A DNA stretch of 64,000 nucleotides from Alloalcanivorax gelatiniphagus (GCF_005938655.1 NZ_VCQT01000044.1:267601-331600), one strand, 5' to 3'. Positions 27,001-36,997 are shown, numbered from the stretch's first letter. Notes: generated by a model not told the origin, from the sequence alone. Translations and numbers: made by a program.

Positions 27001-27978
27001 ATGCGCGCCATTCTCTGCAAGGAACTGGGACCGGCGGACAAGCTGGTTATCGAGGACGTGCCGTCACCGGAGGTGAGCGGCAGCGGGGTCAAGGTCAAGG
27101 TGAAAGCCGCCGGTTTGAACTTCCCGGATACCCTGATCATCGAGGGCAAGTACCAGATCAAACCGGAATTGCCGTTCTCCCCCGGTGGCGAGATGGCCGG
27201 TGAGATCATCGAGGTGGGCCCGGACGTGAAACACCTGAAGCCGGGCATGCGGGTCATGGGCCTGACCGGTTACGGCTCGTTCGCGGAAGAAATGGTGGTG
27301 GCGGAAAACCGGGTGATTCCGGTGCCGGATGCCATGAGTGACGAAACCGCCGCCGCTTTCAGCATGGTCTACGGCACCAGCTACCACGCGCTCAAGCAGC
27401 GCGCCAATATCCAGCCCGGGGAAACCCTGCTGGTGCTGGGCGCCAGCGGCGGCGTGGGCCTGGCCGCGGTGGAACTGGGCAAGGCCATGGGCGCCACCGT
27501 GATCGCCGCCGCCAGCACCGACGACAAGCTGCAGGTGGCCAAGGAAGCCGGTGCCGACGACCTGATCAACTACAGCGACGAGGACCTGAAACAGGCCCTC
27601 AAGAGCCGCTACCCCAACGGCATCGACGTGATCTACGACCCGGTGGGTGACCGCTTCACCGAGCCGGCATTGCGCAACATGGCCTGGAACGGCCGTTTCC
27701 TGATCGTCGGCTTCGCCGCCGGTGAAATCCCCAAGATCCCCGCCAACCTGGCGCTGCTCAAGGGCTGCAGCATCGTCGGCGTGTTCTGGGGTGCCTTCAC
27801 CCAGCACGAGCCGAAAGAGCACATCCAGAACGTGAAGGAACTGATGCAGCTGTTCGCCGAGGGCAAGATCGATCCCCGCGTCAGCGAGGTGTTCCCCTTC
27901 GAGCAGTATCAGGACGCCCTGGCGGCGCTGACCTCACGCCGCGCCAAGGGCAAGGTGGTGCTTAAGGTCAGCGACTGA
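27001..27978 (+). CDS. Zinc-free NADPH:quinone oxidoreductase family protein
   Basis: A 325-aa medium-chain dehydrogenase/reductase of the quinone reductase (QOR-like) branch. Residues 1-120 form the catalytic GroES-like domain (LNFPDTLIIEGKYQIKPELP, PFSPGGEMAGEI). The Rossmann domain has LVLGASGGVGLAAVELGKAMGA (split as LVLGASGGVG, then LAAVELGKAMGA). The zinc-binding Cys cluster of alcohol dehydrogenases is absent. Members reduce quinones or enoyl compounds with NADPH in the cytoplasm. The start has a GGGAGAAA site. It is a monocistronic gene followed by a REP pair. Confidence 0.9.
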   Translation: MRAILCKELGPADKLVIEDVPSPEVSGSGVKVKVKAAGLNFPDTLIIEGKYQIKPELPFSPGGEMAGEIIEVGPDVKHLKPGMRVMGLTGYGSFAEEMVVAENRVIPVPDAMSDETAAAFSMVYGTSYHALKQRANIQPGETLLVLGASGGVGLAAVELGKAMGATVIAAASTDDKLQVAKEAGADDLINYSDEDLKQALKSRYPNGIDVIYDPVGDRFTEPALRNMAWNGRFLIVGFAAGEIPKIPANLALLKGCSIVGVFWGAFTQHEPKEHIQNVKELMQLFAEGKIDPRVSEVFPFEQYQDALAALTSRRAKGKVVLKVSD

Positions 27979-28040
27979 GGTCGGCGACTGAGCTTTCGCG
28001 GCTGAAGCCGGATGCCGCCCAGCCGCTCTGGTGTCGGTTA

Positions 28041-28098
28041 ATCGCGGCTAAAGCCGCTCCTACAGTAATAGCGATGTAGGAGCGGCTTCAGCCGCGAT
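28041..28098. repeat. REP pair of the GGCT/AGCC stem variant, tail-to-tail
   Basis: Two inverted 23-bp REPs (28041-28063 and 28076-28098) with stem GCGGCT/AGCCGC instead of GCGACT/AGTCGC at the other two sites. Here GTAGGAG ends are on the inside, 12 nt apart, the reverse of the other pairs. The left one has a TTTA loop and the right a TTCA loop. The right REP ends on the first base of the thioesterase stop codon. A degenerate third copy may lie at about 27994-28010. Confidence 0.9.
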
Positions 28099-28538
28099 CA
28101 CCCCCCGCTCTGATCAATCAACACCCCCGGCGCGCCCTCCTCCAGGGTGGCGCGCAGGTCGTCGGGTACCGAGGTTTTCTCGAACGGTTCGGTGCTCATC
28201 ATCACGTACACCACCTCCGCCCGGCACAGCGCCGTGCCATCGGCGACCCGGACCATTTCGTGCTCCAGCACGAATGAAGTGTTGCCTACCTTCAAGGTGC
28301 GCACGCGCACGTCGATCACCTCATCGAAGTGGGCGCTCGCCTTCCATTCCAACGTCAGCTTGACCACCTGGTTGTCCAGGCCGCGGGCCAGCAGCGCGTT
28401 GTAGTCGCGGCCCAGGGCACGCATGAATTCGGTCATGGCCAGATCGACGTAATCCGCATAGCGGGCGTTGAACACCACTTGCTGGGCGTCGCATTCGCTG
28501 TAGCGCACCCGCAGGCGGAAACGGAAAGGCTCGGTCAT
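28098..28538 (-). CDS. Acyl-CoA thioesterase of the 4HBT/YbgC hotdog family
   Basis: A 146-aa hotdog-fold protein. The N-terminus RLRVRYSECDAQQVVFNARYADYVD corresponds to the family signature with the catalytic Asp in ECDAQQVVFN (about residue 17), followed by the long helix MTEFMRALG. The beta-sheet region has KASAHFDEVIDVRVRTLKVG. Such proteins hydrolyse short- or aromatic-acyl CoAs. It is the second gene of a two-gene minus-strand unit, 8 nt after the binding-protein gene, and its stop codon abuts a REP. Confidence 0.87.
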   Translation of the reverse strand: MTEPFRFRLRVRYSECDAQQVVFNARYADYVDLAMTEFMRALGRDYNALLARGLDNQVVKLTLEWKASAHFDEVIDVRVRTLKVGNTSFVLEHEMVRVADGTALCRAEVVYVMMSTEPFEKTSVPDDLRATLEEGAPGVLIDQSGG

Positions 28539-28546
28539 GAAAACTC

Positions 28547-29809
28547 CTATTGCAGTTCGATGGGCCGGTCGTTACGCCGTCGTTCCGCCACCCATTGGTC
28601 GTGGGTGGGGGCGGCATCGTCGCCGGGCAGTGTATTGATAATTTCAAAGAAATTCTGTCGATACGGGTCCTTCATGACCTGATCGCGGGATTTGATGCGC
28701 AGCGCGTAGACCGTCTGCACGTTCTGGTGATCGAAGCCGCGCCAGTACTGTTCGTCCTTGAGCAGGCTGTAGCGGTGGCCTTCCAGGGCCCGGCGCACCG
28801 AGGCACTGTTGAAGCTGTTGGCGCGCTCCACCGCTTCCTTCCATTGATAAACGATGCTGTAGGCGGAGGCCGCCGAGGTGGAAGGCCGGGTGCGGTAGCG
28901 TTCCGAAAAATCGTCCACGAAACGCTGCCCACGGGGGTGCTCGAATTGGTAGGGCACGTTCCAGGTCCAGGGCGCCGCGCCGATCACCCCGGCCATGATG
29001 AACGGGCCGGTCTGCTCCACCATGCTCAGGGTGAGATTCGGCACCACGATCTGCATGCGCTCGGGCAGTTTCATCTGCTGGGCGATGGTCATGCCCTGCA
29101 CCATCTGCTCGCCGAACAACACCAGCACCAGCACCTTGGCGTCGCTGTCAGCGGCGGCTTTCACCGCTTCCTGGATCTGGTGATAGCGGGCACCGGGGAA
29201 CGGCACCCGCACCGAGCCGTGCCGTTCGGTGTCGGTGGTGCCGGTGAACTCGCGCATGGAGGCCTCGGTGGTGTGGCCCCAGGTGTAGTCGGCGGTGACG
29301 TAAAAATATTCCTGGTCGGCGTGTTCGCGCTGCAGATAGTCACCCAGCACCCGCGCCGCCATCCAGGCGCTGTAGCACTCCCGGAACATGTTCAGGTGGC
29401 CGTCCTTGCCGGTGGTGTCGTTGGAATAGGTCAGGGTGCCGAAATACAGCAAATCGTGGCGCCGGGCCTGATCGCTGGCGGCGATGGCGACGCCGCTGGA
29501 GGCGCCGCCGAACAGCATGGACACGCCTTCGGCGGCCAGTTCGTCCACGTTGCGGCGGGCCCGGTCCGGCTGCGAGGCGGAGTCCCGGTCCACCAGCTCC
29601 AGCGGCCGGCCGAACAGGCCGCCGGCGGCGTTGATTTCCTCCACCGCCATCAGCGCCCCGCGCTTTTGCATCAACCCTTCCTCGCGGTATTCTCCGGTGT
29701 GCGGATAGTTGAGGCCCAGTTTGATCGGCGTGGCCGCCTGGGCCACCGCCACCAGACAGAACGCCGCCAGTGCCGCGCGTCCCCCTTGTTTCAACCAATG
29801 CTTGACCAT
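28547..29809 (-). CDS. Branched-chain amino acid/urea-type ABC substrate-binding protein
   Basis: A 420-aa type I periplasmic binding protein (Leu/Ile/Val-BP superfamily, UrtA-like branch). The signal peptide is MVKHWLKQGGRAALAAFCLV, with cleavage after AQA (about residue 25). The mature domain starts IKLGLNYPHTGEYREEGLMQ and includes GGASSGVAIAASDQARRHDLLYFGTLTYS. No ABC permease or ATPase is adjacent, so it is either a partner of a remote transporter or a sensor. It is followed 8 nt later by a thioesterase and diverges from an acyl-CoA synthetase, suggesting that the ligand is a carboxylic acid activated to a CoA ester (inference). Confidence 0.85.
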   Translation of the reverse strand: MVKHWLKQGGRAALAAFCLVAVAQAATPIKLGLNYPHTGEYREEGLMQKRGALMAVEEINAAGGLFGRPLELVDRDSASQPDRARRNVDELAAEGVSMLFGGASSGVAIAASDQARRHDLLYFGTLTYSNDTTGKDGHLNMFRECYSAWMAARVLGDYLQREHADQEYFYVTADYTWGHTTEASMREFTGTTDTERHGSVRVPFPGARYHQIQEAVKAAADSDAKVLVLVLFGEQMVQGMTIAQQMKLPERMQIVVPNLTLSMVEQTGPFIMAGVIGAAPWTWNVPYQFEHPRGQRFVDDFSERYRTRPSTSAASAYSIVYQWKEAVERANSFNSASVRRALEGHRYSLLKDEQYWRGFDHQNVQTVYALRIKSRDQVMKDPYRQNFFEIINTLPGDDAAPTHDQWVAERRRNDRPIELQ

Positions 29810-30046
29810 CGCTCGCTTCCCCCTCTTTTATTGTGATGTTCGGGTGTGGTTTTTTTCATCTGCCACAGGCTTTATGCGCAACAGTTTTTATGCGCCAGAG
29901 CGACGATTAGCATACACGCCCATGGGACGTTATTAGGCTTTGGTCGATTTACCCCATGATTTGTGACTGCCCGGTATTGAGCCGGAACATACCGCGGAGT
30001 ATGCTCACGGCCCTAATTTAAAACAAAATTCCATTATTGGCGCCAC

Positions 30047-30070
30047 CGTCCCGAGTCTTCGGACGGGACG
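30047..30070 (+). other. UUCG-tetraloop hairpin in the acyl-CoA synthetase leader
   Basis: CGTCCC (30047-30052), a 2-nt bulge, GTC-TTCG-GAC and GGGACG (30065-30070) form a nine-pair hairpin with a very stable UUCG loop, ending 13 nt before the ATG and next to the GGGAGAG ribosome site. It may influence translation; no regulatory partner is known. Confidence 0.5.
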
Positions 30071-30083
30071 CCGGGAGAGTGCC

Positions 30084-31688
30084 ATGACCTCGATCAGTGA
30101 TGCCATGCCGGTCTACGCGCCGGCTCTGCCCGAAGACAGCTTTGTGTCGATCCCCGAGCGACTGCGGGAGCTGGCGGCCCAGCAGCCGGACCACCCGGCG
30201 GTGCACGATGAGAGCGGCATGCTCACCTGGCGGCAGTTCGTGGACGGCGTCAATCAGATCGCCAACCGGCTGCGCGCCGCCGGCCTGCAACGTGGCGAAA
30301 CGGTGGCCGGGCTGGCCGAGAACAGCGCCCGCTATCTGACCCTGTTCATGGGCACCCTGAGCGCCGGCGGCTGCATGGTGCCGTTGTCCGGCATGGCCGC
30401 CGGCGAAACCCTGGCGCTGATGGTCAACGATTGCGACGCCCGTTTCCTGTTCGTGTCCGCCAAGCACCGGGATCTGATCGAACCCCTGCTCGGCAGCCTC
30501 CACAACGTGGACCCGGCGCAGCGCGTGGCGCTGGACTTCCAGGCGGACGGCTGGCAAACCTTCGAAACCTGGCTGGGCGATGCCTCCAGCGAGGCGCCGG
30601 ACCATGTACCGGCCCTGGGCGACCCCTTCAACATCATCTACAGCTCCGGCACCACCGGCGTTCCCAAGGGCATTCTCCACGATCACCGCCTGCGCGCCCG
30701 CCACACCGAGCGCGGCGAACGGCTCGGCTACAACCGCGAGGCGGTGACGCTGATTTCCACGCCGCTGTACTCCAACACCACCCTGGTGGCGGCGCTGCCC
30801 ACCCTGTTTGGCGGCGGCACCATCGTCAGCATGGCCAAGTTCAACGCCCACCGGTTCCTGGAGCTGGCCGAGCAGCATCGCGCCACCCACGCCATGCTGG
30901 TGCCGGTGCAGTATCAGCGGATTCTGGCGGAGCCGGATTTCGACCGCTTCGACCTGAGCAGCTTCAAGATGAAGTTCTCCACCAGCGCGCCGCTGCGCGG
31001 TCATGTGATCGCCGACGCCATGAAGCGCTGGCCGGGCAACATCATCGAGTTCTACGGCCTCACCGAGGGCGGCGTCACCACCACCCTGAACTGCGCGGAC
31101 AATCCCACCAAGTGGGACACCGTGGGCCAGGCCAGCCCGGGTTGTGAGCTGCGCATCATCGACGAGGATCTCAAGGAAGTGCCGCCCGGTCAGATCGGCG
31201 AGATCGTCGGCCGCAGCGGCGCCATGATGCGCGGTTACTACAAGCGCGAGAACAAGACCAACGAGCTGCTCTGGACCAGCCCGGAAGGCGAGGTGTTCTA
31301 TCGCACCGGCGACATGGGCCGGCTGGACGAGGACGGCTTCCTGTCGGTGCTGGACCGCCGCAAGGACATGATCATTTCCGGCGGCTTCAACATCTATGCC
31401 GAGGACCTGGAGCGGGTGCTGCTCAACGACCCGGCGGTGGCGGACGCGGCGGTGATCGCCATTCCCAGCGAGCAGTGGGGCGAGACGCCCCTGGGTCTGG
31501 TGGTGCTGCGCGATGGCGGCGACCTGGACGCCATTCTGGCCCGCGCCAACGAACAGCTCGGCAAGGGGCAGCGGCTGTCCGGCCTGGAGCAACGGGACGA
31601 ACTGCCGCGCAGCACCATCGGCAAGATTCTCAAGCGCGAACTGCGCGATCCCTACTGGCATAACCAGCAACAAACCCAGCGGGATTGA
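30084..31688 (+). CDS. AMP-forming acyl-CoA synthetase
   Basis: A 534-aa ANL-superfamily enzyme that activates a carboxylic acid with ATP and CoA. P-loop YSSGTTGVPKG (about 190-200), the A5 motif YGLTEGG, A7 YRTGDMGRLDEDG, A8 DRRKDMIISGGFNIYAEDLE and the catalytic lysine in PRSTIGKILKREL are intact. The chain length preference cannot be told. The start ATG has GGGAGAG upstream. It diverges from the binding-protein/thioesterase pair across a 274-nt gap (29810-30083), which is A/T-rich on the minus-gene side and likely holds both promoters. Confidence 0.92.
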   Translation: MTSISDAMPVYAPALPEDSFVSIPERLRELAAQQPDHPAVHDESGMLTWRQFVDGVNQIANRLRAAGLQRGETVAGLAENSARYLTLFMGTLSAGGCMVPLSGMAAGETLALMVNDCDARFLFVSAKHRDLIEPLLGSLHNVDPAQRVALDFQADGWQTFETWLGDASSEAPDHVPALGDPFNIIYSSGTTGVPKGILHDHRLRARHTERGERLGYNREAVTLISTPLYSNTTLVAALPTLFGGGTIVSMAKFNAHRFLELAEQHRATHAMLVPVQYQRILAEPDFDRFDLSSFKMKFSTSAPLRGHVIADAMKRWPGNIIEFYGLTEGGVTTTLNCADNPTKWDTVGQASPGCELRIIDEDLKEVPPGQIGEIVGRSGAMMRGYYKRENKTNELLWTSPEGEVFYRTGDMGRLDEDGFLSVLDRRKDMIISGGFNIYAEDLERVLLNDPAVADAAVIAIPSEQWGETPLGLVVLRDGGDLDAILARANEQLGKGQRLSGLEQRDELPRSTIGKILKRELRDPYWHNQQQTQRD

Positions 31689-31742
31689 GCCATCCGGCGA
31701 CGCCCTCCGGCCGGTGCCGTGCGCCGGCCGGGGGCGGCGCGC

Positions 31743-33170
31743 CTAAAGCAGGTTCTCGATCGGCAGCAGGCCCATGAAGCGGGACGCCAGCCAGCGTGAT
31801 TTGCTGACCCGGGGCTCCCGGTGGTAACGCACCGGGCCATGTTCGTCACCGGCCCCCCATTCCATCCCGCCGTTCTCGCCCAGGCTGACCCGGTAGCTGT
31901 TCTGCGGGGCCATGCCTTCCTCGATAAACGCCGCCACGCGGGCGGCCAGCGCCTCGGAATTCACGTAGTAGCCCATCTCCGTGTTCAGATTGGCCGAGCG
32001 CGGGTCCAGGTTGAACGAACCGACGAACAGCTCTTGGCGATCCAGCACCATGGCCTTGGTGTGCAACGCGGACATGGAACGGCCGGGCTTGAGCCGGGCC
32101 AGGTGCCGGCGGGCGCGGGCATTGGGCTGCAGCTCATGGACCTCGACGCCGGCGCGCACCAGGTCGGGCCGGTAATGGGCGTAGGCGGCGTGGGCGGCGA
32201 TCACGTCGTTGGTGGCCAGGCTGTTGGTGAGCAGGGCGATACGCCCGCCATTGGCGTGCATGTCCGCCAGGGTGCCGACGAAATCGTCACCGGGAATGAA
32301 ATAGCCCGCCTCGATCAGAATTTCGCGCAGGGAGCGGCGGCTCAGCAGCCGCGCCAGCTGGTCGCCCATCAGCCGCTGGGTCACGCCCTTGGCTTTGTCC
32401 GGGGTATCGAACAACAGCGCCGCCGGCGCGGTGATCTGGCGGGCATCCGCATCGCCCACGATTTTCTGAAAGCGCGCCGGGTCCTGCTCATGGCGGTAGG
32501 GAAAATCGCCCAGGTGTTGGCACCAGTGGTCCAGCTCGTGCCACAGATGCTCCGCGTCTTCCCGGGAGCGGCGTTTCAGCGTGCGCAGGTGCACGGTGAC
32601 GTCGCTGTTCCAGTAACTGTCGAAGGCGTCCAGGGTTTCCGCGACGATCGGGCCCCGGGCATACAGGTCCAGGTCACGGAAGTTGGCGTCCGGGTGCACG
32701 CCAAAGTAATGGTCGGAGATGTTGCGCCCGCCGACGATGGCGTGCTCGCCGTCGGCGATCCAGGCCTTGTTGTGCATCCGGTGGTTCAGGCGGGGGGCGT
32801 GATACAGCCATTGCAGGAAGTGTTTGTAACGCCCCCGGAACGGGTTGAACAGGCGCACTTCCACATTGGGGTGGGCATTGAGCGCCGCCCATTTCACGTC
32901 CCGACCCAGCTGGTTGGCATGGTCCAGCAGCAGCCGCACGCGCACCCCGCGCCGGGCCGCTTCCAGGGCCCGGTACACCAGCAGCTTGCCGATATGGTCG
33001 TCGTCCCAGATGTAGTACTGCAGATCCAGGGTTTTCTCCGCCAGCCGGGCGGTGGCGGCGCGCAGGGCGAAGGCTTCCTCGCTGTCCGGCAGCAGGCAGA
33101 ATCGGGATTGGCGTACCCGCGAGGCCGGCGCGGTGGCGTCGTCGCCCTGCCGGTCCCGGTCGCCGCTCAT
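31743..33170 (-). CDS. Phospholipase D-family protein (cardiolipin synthase-like)
   Basis: A 475-aa protein with two complete HKD motifs: [18 protein letters not shown] (about residue 132) and [18 protein letters not shown] (about 380). This is the arrangement of ClsC-type cardiolipin synthases and related PLD proteins acting on membrane phospholipids. No signal peptide or obvious transmembrane helix is present; ClsC is also membrane-associated without clear helices. The ATG overlaps the mscL stop by 4 nt (ATGA), so it is translationally coupled to the channel gene. Exact reaction not proven. Confidence 0.87.
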   Translation of the reverse strand: MSGDRDRQGDDATAPASRVRQSRFCLLPDSEEAFALRAATARLAEKTLDLQYYIWDDDHIGKLLVYRALEAARRGVRVRLLLDHANQLGRDVKWAALNAHPNVEVRLFNPFRGRYKHFLQWLYHAPRLNHRMHNKAWIADGEHAIVGGRNISDHYFGVHPDANFRDLDLYARGPIVAETLDAFDSYWNSDVTVHLRTLKRRSREDAEHLWHELDHWCQHLGDFPYRHEQDPARFQKIVGDADARQITAPAALLFDTPDKAKGVTQRLMGDQLARLLSRRSLREILIEAGYFIPGDDFVGTLADMHANGGRIALLTNSLATNDVIAAHAAYAHYRPDLVRAGVEVHELQPNARARRHLARLKPGRSMSALHTKAMVLDRQELFVGSFNLDPRSANLNTEMGYYVNSEALAARVAAFIEEGMAPQNSYRVSLGENGGMEWGAGDEHGPVRYHREPRVSKSRWLASRFMGLLPIENLL

Positions 33171-33607
33171 ACCTTGGGCTTGAGGCTGTCGCGAATTTCT
33201 CGAAGCAGAATAATGTCTTCGGGCACCTGGGGAGTGGGCGGCGTGTCCACCGGGGCCGCTTGTTCTTCCCGGCGCCTCATGCGGTTGATGCCGCGCACCA
33301 GCAGGAAGGTGGCCCAGGCCACGATCAGGAAGCTGATCACGTTATTGATGAACAGACCGTAGTTCAGGGTCACGGCGCCGGCGGCCTGGGCTTCGGCCAG
33401 GGTGGCGAAGTGGTCCTGGCCCTTGAGCACCACGAACAGGTCCGCGAAGTCCACGTCCGCCAACATCAGGCCGATGGGCGGCATGATCACGTCGGAGACC
33501 AGGCTTTTGACGATGGTGGTGAAGGCGCCACCAATGATGATCCCCACCGCCATGTCCACCACGTTGCCACGCACCGCGAATTCGCGGAATTCCTTCATGA
33601 TCGCCAT
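33167..33607 (-). CDS. mscL: Large-conductance mechanosensitive channel MscL
   Basis: A 146-aa homopentameric inner-membrane channel that opens at near-lytic membrane tension. The N-terminus [33 protein letters not shown] matches the family pore-lining TM1 (key part [17 protein letters not shown]), and TM2 is [21 protein letters not shown]. The C-terminal helical tail [15 protein letters not shown] is typical. Length is normal. It overlaps a PLD-family gene downstream by 4 nt and lies 98 nt after glmS on the same strand. Confidence 0.96.
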   Translation of the reverse strand: MAIMKEFREFAVRGNVVDMAVGIIIGGAFTTIVKSLVSDVIMPPIGLMLADVDFADLFVVLKGQDHFATLAEAQAAGAVTLNYGLFINNVISFLIVAWATFLLVRGINRMRRREEQAAPVDTPPTPQVPEDIILLREIRDSLKPKV

Positions 33608-33705
33608 TTCATTCCCTTTTCGTTCACCGCCCGGGCCGGGCCAGAAAACATCTTAGCCCGGATGGCGTGGCGCGGAAAACGGCCCGGCGAAAACAACGTA
33701 AACGA

Positions 33706-35538
33706 TTACTCCACGGTCACCGACTTGGCCAGATTGCGGGGCTGGTCCACGTCAGTGCCGCGCAACACCGCCACATGGTAGCTGAGCAACTGCAGGGGCA
33801 CGGTGTAAACGATCGGCGCGATGATTTCCGGCACCGCCGGCAGATGCAGCACATGGATGCCCTCGCCGTCGGCCACCTTGGCATTCTTGTCGGCGAACAG
33901 ATACAGCTCGCCGCCACGGGCACGCACTTCCTGCAGGTTGGATTTGAGCTTTTCCAGCAGGTCGTCGTTGGGCGCCACCGCCACCACCGGCATCTCCTTG
34001 TCCACCAGCGCCAGGGGGCCGTGCTTAAGCTCACCGGCGGGGTAGGCCTCCGCGTGGATATAGGAAATTTCCTTGAGCTTGAGCGCCCCCTCCATGGCCA
34101 CCGGGAACTGCACGCCCCGGCCCAGGAACAGGGTGTGGTGTTTCTCCACGAAGGCCCGGGACAGGTCTTCGATGGGCTTGTCCAGGGCGGTGGCCTGCTC
34201 CAGCAGATTGGGCAGCTGGCGCAGCTCGGCCAGGATCTGCTCGATGCGCTCGTCGCCCAGGCCGTGGCGGCGGCCCAGTGCCAGTACCAGCATCAACAGC
34301 CCGGCCAGCTGGGTGGTGAACGCCTTGGTGGAGGCCACCCCGATCTCCGGGCCGGCCTTGGTCAGGAAGGTCAGTTCCGATTCCCGCACCAGGGAGGAGC
34401 CGTCCACGTTGCAGATCGCCAGGCGACCCACGTAATTGTCCGAGTCGGTGTCGCGCAGGGCCGCCAGGGTGTCGGCGGTTTCGCCGCTCTGGGAAATGGT
34501 CACGAACAGGGTGCCTTCCGGCACCACGTGCTGGCGGTAGCGGAATTCACTGGCCACTTCCACCTGGCAGGGAATGCCGGCCAGGGCTTCCAGCCAGTAA
34601 CGGGCCACCATGCCGGCGTGGTAGCTGGTGCCGCAGGCGACGATCTGCACCGAGCGCACCCGGTCGAAAATGGCCATGGCCGGCTCACCGAAGGCGGCGC
34701 TGACCGCGTCCGGGGAATCGATGCGGTCCTGAAGGGTGCGCTGGATGGCCGCCGGCTGTTCGAAGATTTCCTTCTGCATAAAGTGGCGGTATTCGCCCTT
34801 TTCCACGTCTTCATGGGTGCCGTCGAACTCATGCACCTCCCGCTGCACGGGCTCGCCGTTACGGTCGTAGATATGCACGTCGGCGGTGGTCAGTTCCACC
34901 AGATCGCCTTCGTCCAGGAAGATGAAGCGGTTGGTCACCGGCAACAGGGCGAGTTGGTCGGAGGCCACGTAGTTTTCGTCGAAGCCCAGGCCCACCACCA
35001 GCGGCGAGCCGGAGCGCACCGCCAGCAGACGGTCCGGCTGGCGCTGGTCCACCACGCCCAGGGCATAGGCGCCGTGCAGCTGGCCCACTACCTTCTGCAG
35101 GGCACGGCGCAGATCGCCGCCGCACTCCCCCAGGCAACGATGCAACAGATGGGCCACCACTTCGGTGTCGGTTTCGCTCTGGAACCGGTAGCCCTGCTGT
35201 TCCAGCTCGTCCTTCAGTTCCTGGAAATTCTCGATGATGCCGTTGTGCACCACCGCCAGGTCGTCGCCGGAAATATGAGGGTGGGCGTTTTCCTCGGAGG
35301 GGCGACCGTGGGTGGCCCAACGAGTGTGGGCAATGCCCAGAAAGCCGGCGGTGTTTTCCTGCTTCACCGCTTCTTCCAGCGCCGCCACCTTGCCCTGGCG
35401 GCGTACCCGCTGCAGGCCATTGGCATTGATCACCGCCACGCCGGCGCTGTCGTACCCACGATACTCGAGCCGCTTGAGGCCCGTGATCAGGATATTGGTA
35501 ACGTTACGCTGGGCGATGGCGCCGACGATTCCACACAT
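33706..35538 (-). CDS. glmS: Glutamine-fructose-6-phosphate aminotransferase GlmS
   Basis: A 610-aa enzyme making glucosamine-6-phosphate for peptidoglycan and LPS. The glutaminase domain begins [13 protein letters not shown] with Cys2 (the N-terminal nucleophile after Met removal). The two SIS isomerase domains carry ACGTSYHAG and SQSGETADT in the second half, and the C-terminus ends [11 protein letters not shown], as is typical. It follows glmU by 28 nt and is very probably cotranscribed with it. No glmS ribozyme is expected or seen in this Gram-negative context. Confidence 0.97.
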   Translation of the reverse strand: MCGIVGAIAQRNVTNILITGLKRLEYRGYDSAGVAVINANGLQRVRRQGKVAALEEAVKQENTAGFLGIAHTRWATHGRPSEENAHPHISGDDLAVVHNGIIENFQELKDELEQQGYRFQSETDTEVVAHLLHRCLGECGGDLRRALQKVVGQLHGAYALGVVDQRQPDRLLAVRSGSPLVVGLGFDENYVASDQLALLPVTNRFIFLDEGDLVELTTADVHIYDRNGEPVQREVHEFDGTHEDVEKGEYRHFMQKEIFEQPAAIQRTLQDRIDSPDAVSAAFGEPAMAIFDRVRSVQIVACGTSYHAGMVARYWLEALAGIPCQVEVASEFRYRQHVVPEGTLFVTISQSGETADTLAALRDTDSDNYVGRLAICNVDGSSLVRESELTFLTKAGPEIGVASTKAFTTQLAGLLMLVLALGRRHGLGDERIEQILAELRQLPNLLEQATALDKPIEDLSRAFVEKHHTLFLGRGVQFPVAMEGALKLKEISYIHAEAYPAGELKHGPLALVDKEMPVVAVAPNDDLLEKLKSNLQEVRARGGELYLFADKNAKVADGEGIHVLHLPAVPEIIAPIVYTVPLQLLSYHVAVLRGTDVDQPRNLAKSVTVE

Positions 35539-35566
35539 GCTGGTTTTCCTTTTCGATCACCGAAAA

Positions 35567-36925
35567 TTATTTCTTGCCGGGGCGCGGCCAGTTTTCGATA
35601 TTGCGCTGCTTGGCCCGGGCCACTGTCAGCCCGTTGTCCGGCACATCCTTGGTCACCACGCTGCCGGCACCGACGGTGGCATTTTCCCCGATGGTCACCG
35701 GAGCCACCAGCGAAGAATTGGAACCGATAAAGGCACCGTCCTTGAACACGGTCTGAAACTTGTTCACACCGTCATAGTTGCAAGTGATGGTGCCGGCGCC
35801 CACGTTGACGCCTTTGCCGATGCGGCTGTCGCCGATATAGGTCAGGTGATTGATCTTGGACCCTTCGCCGATGCGCGATTTCTTGGTTTCCACGAAGTTA
35901 CCGACCCGGGCCCGGGCCGCCAGTTCCGTGCCCGGACGCAGGCGCGCGAAGGGCCCCACGTTGCACTCTTCACCGACCTCGGCACCGTCGATCACCGAGT
36001 TGGCCTCGACCACGGTGCCGGCGCCGATGCTGGCGTCGCGGATCACGCAGTTGGGGCCGATGCGCACGCCTTCACCCAGGGTCACCCGGCCTTCCAGCAC
36101 CACGTTCACGTCGATGGTCACGTCGGTGCCGGTGGTCACCTGGCCGCGAATATCCAGACGGGCCGGGTCCAGCAGGGTAACGCCGTCGCGCATCAGCGCT
36201 TCCGCGCGCACCCGTTGATAGACCCGCTCCAGGCGCGCCAGTTGCACCCGGTCGTTAACGCCGTCCACTTCCCAGGCATGGGCGGGTTGCTCGGTGACCA
36301 CCTCCATGCCGGCCTCCACCGCCATGGCGATCAGGTCGGTGAGGTAATACTCGCCCTGGGCGTTCCGGTTGGAGAGCTTCGGCAGGCTGTCGTTGAGGAA
36401 CCGGCGGCTGCAGGCCAGGATGCCGGTATTGATCTCGCGGATGCGTTTTTGCTCGTCGCTGGCGTCCTTCTGCTCGACGATCCGGGTCACCTGGCCCTGT
36501 TCATCGCGGACGATGCGGCCGTATCCGGCGGGATCGTCCAGCTCCAGGGTCATCAGGGCCAAGGTGCGGTCGGTGACCCGAGCCACGAAGTCACGCAGGG
36601 TGTCCGGGCGGATCAGCGGCACGTCCCCATAGAGCACCAGCACCACGTCCTCGTTCAGGTGCGGCAGGGCCTGGGCCACCGCGTGGCCGGTGCCGAGCTG
36701 CTCGGCCTGCTCGGCCCATTGCAGGCGCTCGCCGGTGACCGCCGCGCGTACCTGGTCGCCGCCGTGGCCGTAGACCACCACGGTGTTGGCCGGGGACAGG
36801 GCCGCCGCGGCATCCACCACGTGCTGCGCCATGGGCCGGCCGGCGATCGGGTGCAGCACCTTGGGCATCGCCGATTTCATGCGGGTACCTTTGCCCGCGG
36901 CCAGAATCACAACCGCCAGAGTCAT
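35567..36925 (-). CDS. glmU: Bifunctional UDP-GlcNAc pyrophosphorylase/GlcN-1-P acetyltransferase GlmU
   Basis: A 452-aa cytoplasmic enzyme with an N-terminal uridyltransferase ([20 protein letters not shown] near residue 10) and a C-terminal left-handed beta-helix acetyltransferase made of hexapeptide repeats (about 250-440, ending [10 protein letters not shown]). It makes UDP-GlcNAc from the GlmS product after GlmM. I start at ATG 36925 ([13 protein letters not shown]); an in-frame start 6 codons upstream lacks conservation. It sits downstream of the atp operon terminator and upstream of glmS. Confidence 0.97.
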   Translation of the reverse strand: MTLAVVILAAGKGTRMKSAMPKVLHPIAGRPMAQHVVDAAAALSPANTVVVYGHGGDQVRAAVTGERLQWAEQAEQLGTGHAVAQALPHLNEDVVLVLYGDVPLIRPDTLRDFVARVTDRTLALMTLELDDPAGYGRIVRDEQGQVTRIVEQKDASDEQKRIREINTGILACSRRFLNDSLPKLSNRNAQGEYYLTDLIAMAVEAGMEVVTEQPAHAWEVDGVNDRVQLARLERVYQRVRAEALMRDGVTLLDPARLDIRGQVTTGTDVTIDVNVVLEGRVTLGEGVRIGPNCVIRDASIGAGTVVEANSVIDGAEVGEECNVGPFARLRPGTELAARARVGNFVETKKSRIGEGSKINHLTYIGDSRIGKGVNVGAGTITCNYDGVNKFQTVFKDGAFIGSNSSLVAPVTIGENATVGAGSVVTKDVPDNGLTVARAKQRNIENWPRPGKK

Positions 36926-36997
36926 ATCCTTCGATCCTCGCAATGTCGTCCTGAGGGAAACGTGGGGTACGGAAAGAGGTCCGGGTCCCTATCAAAC

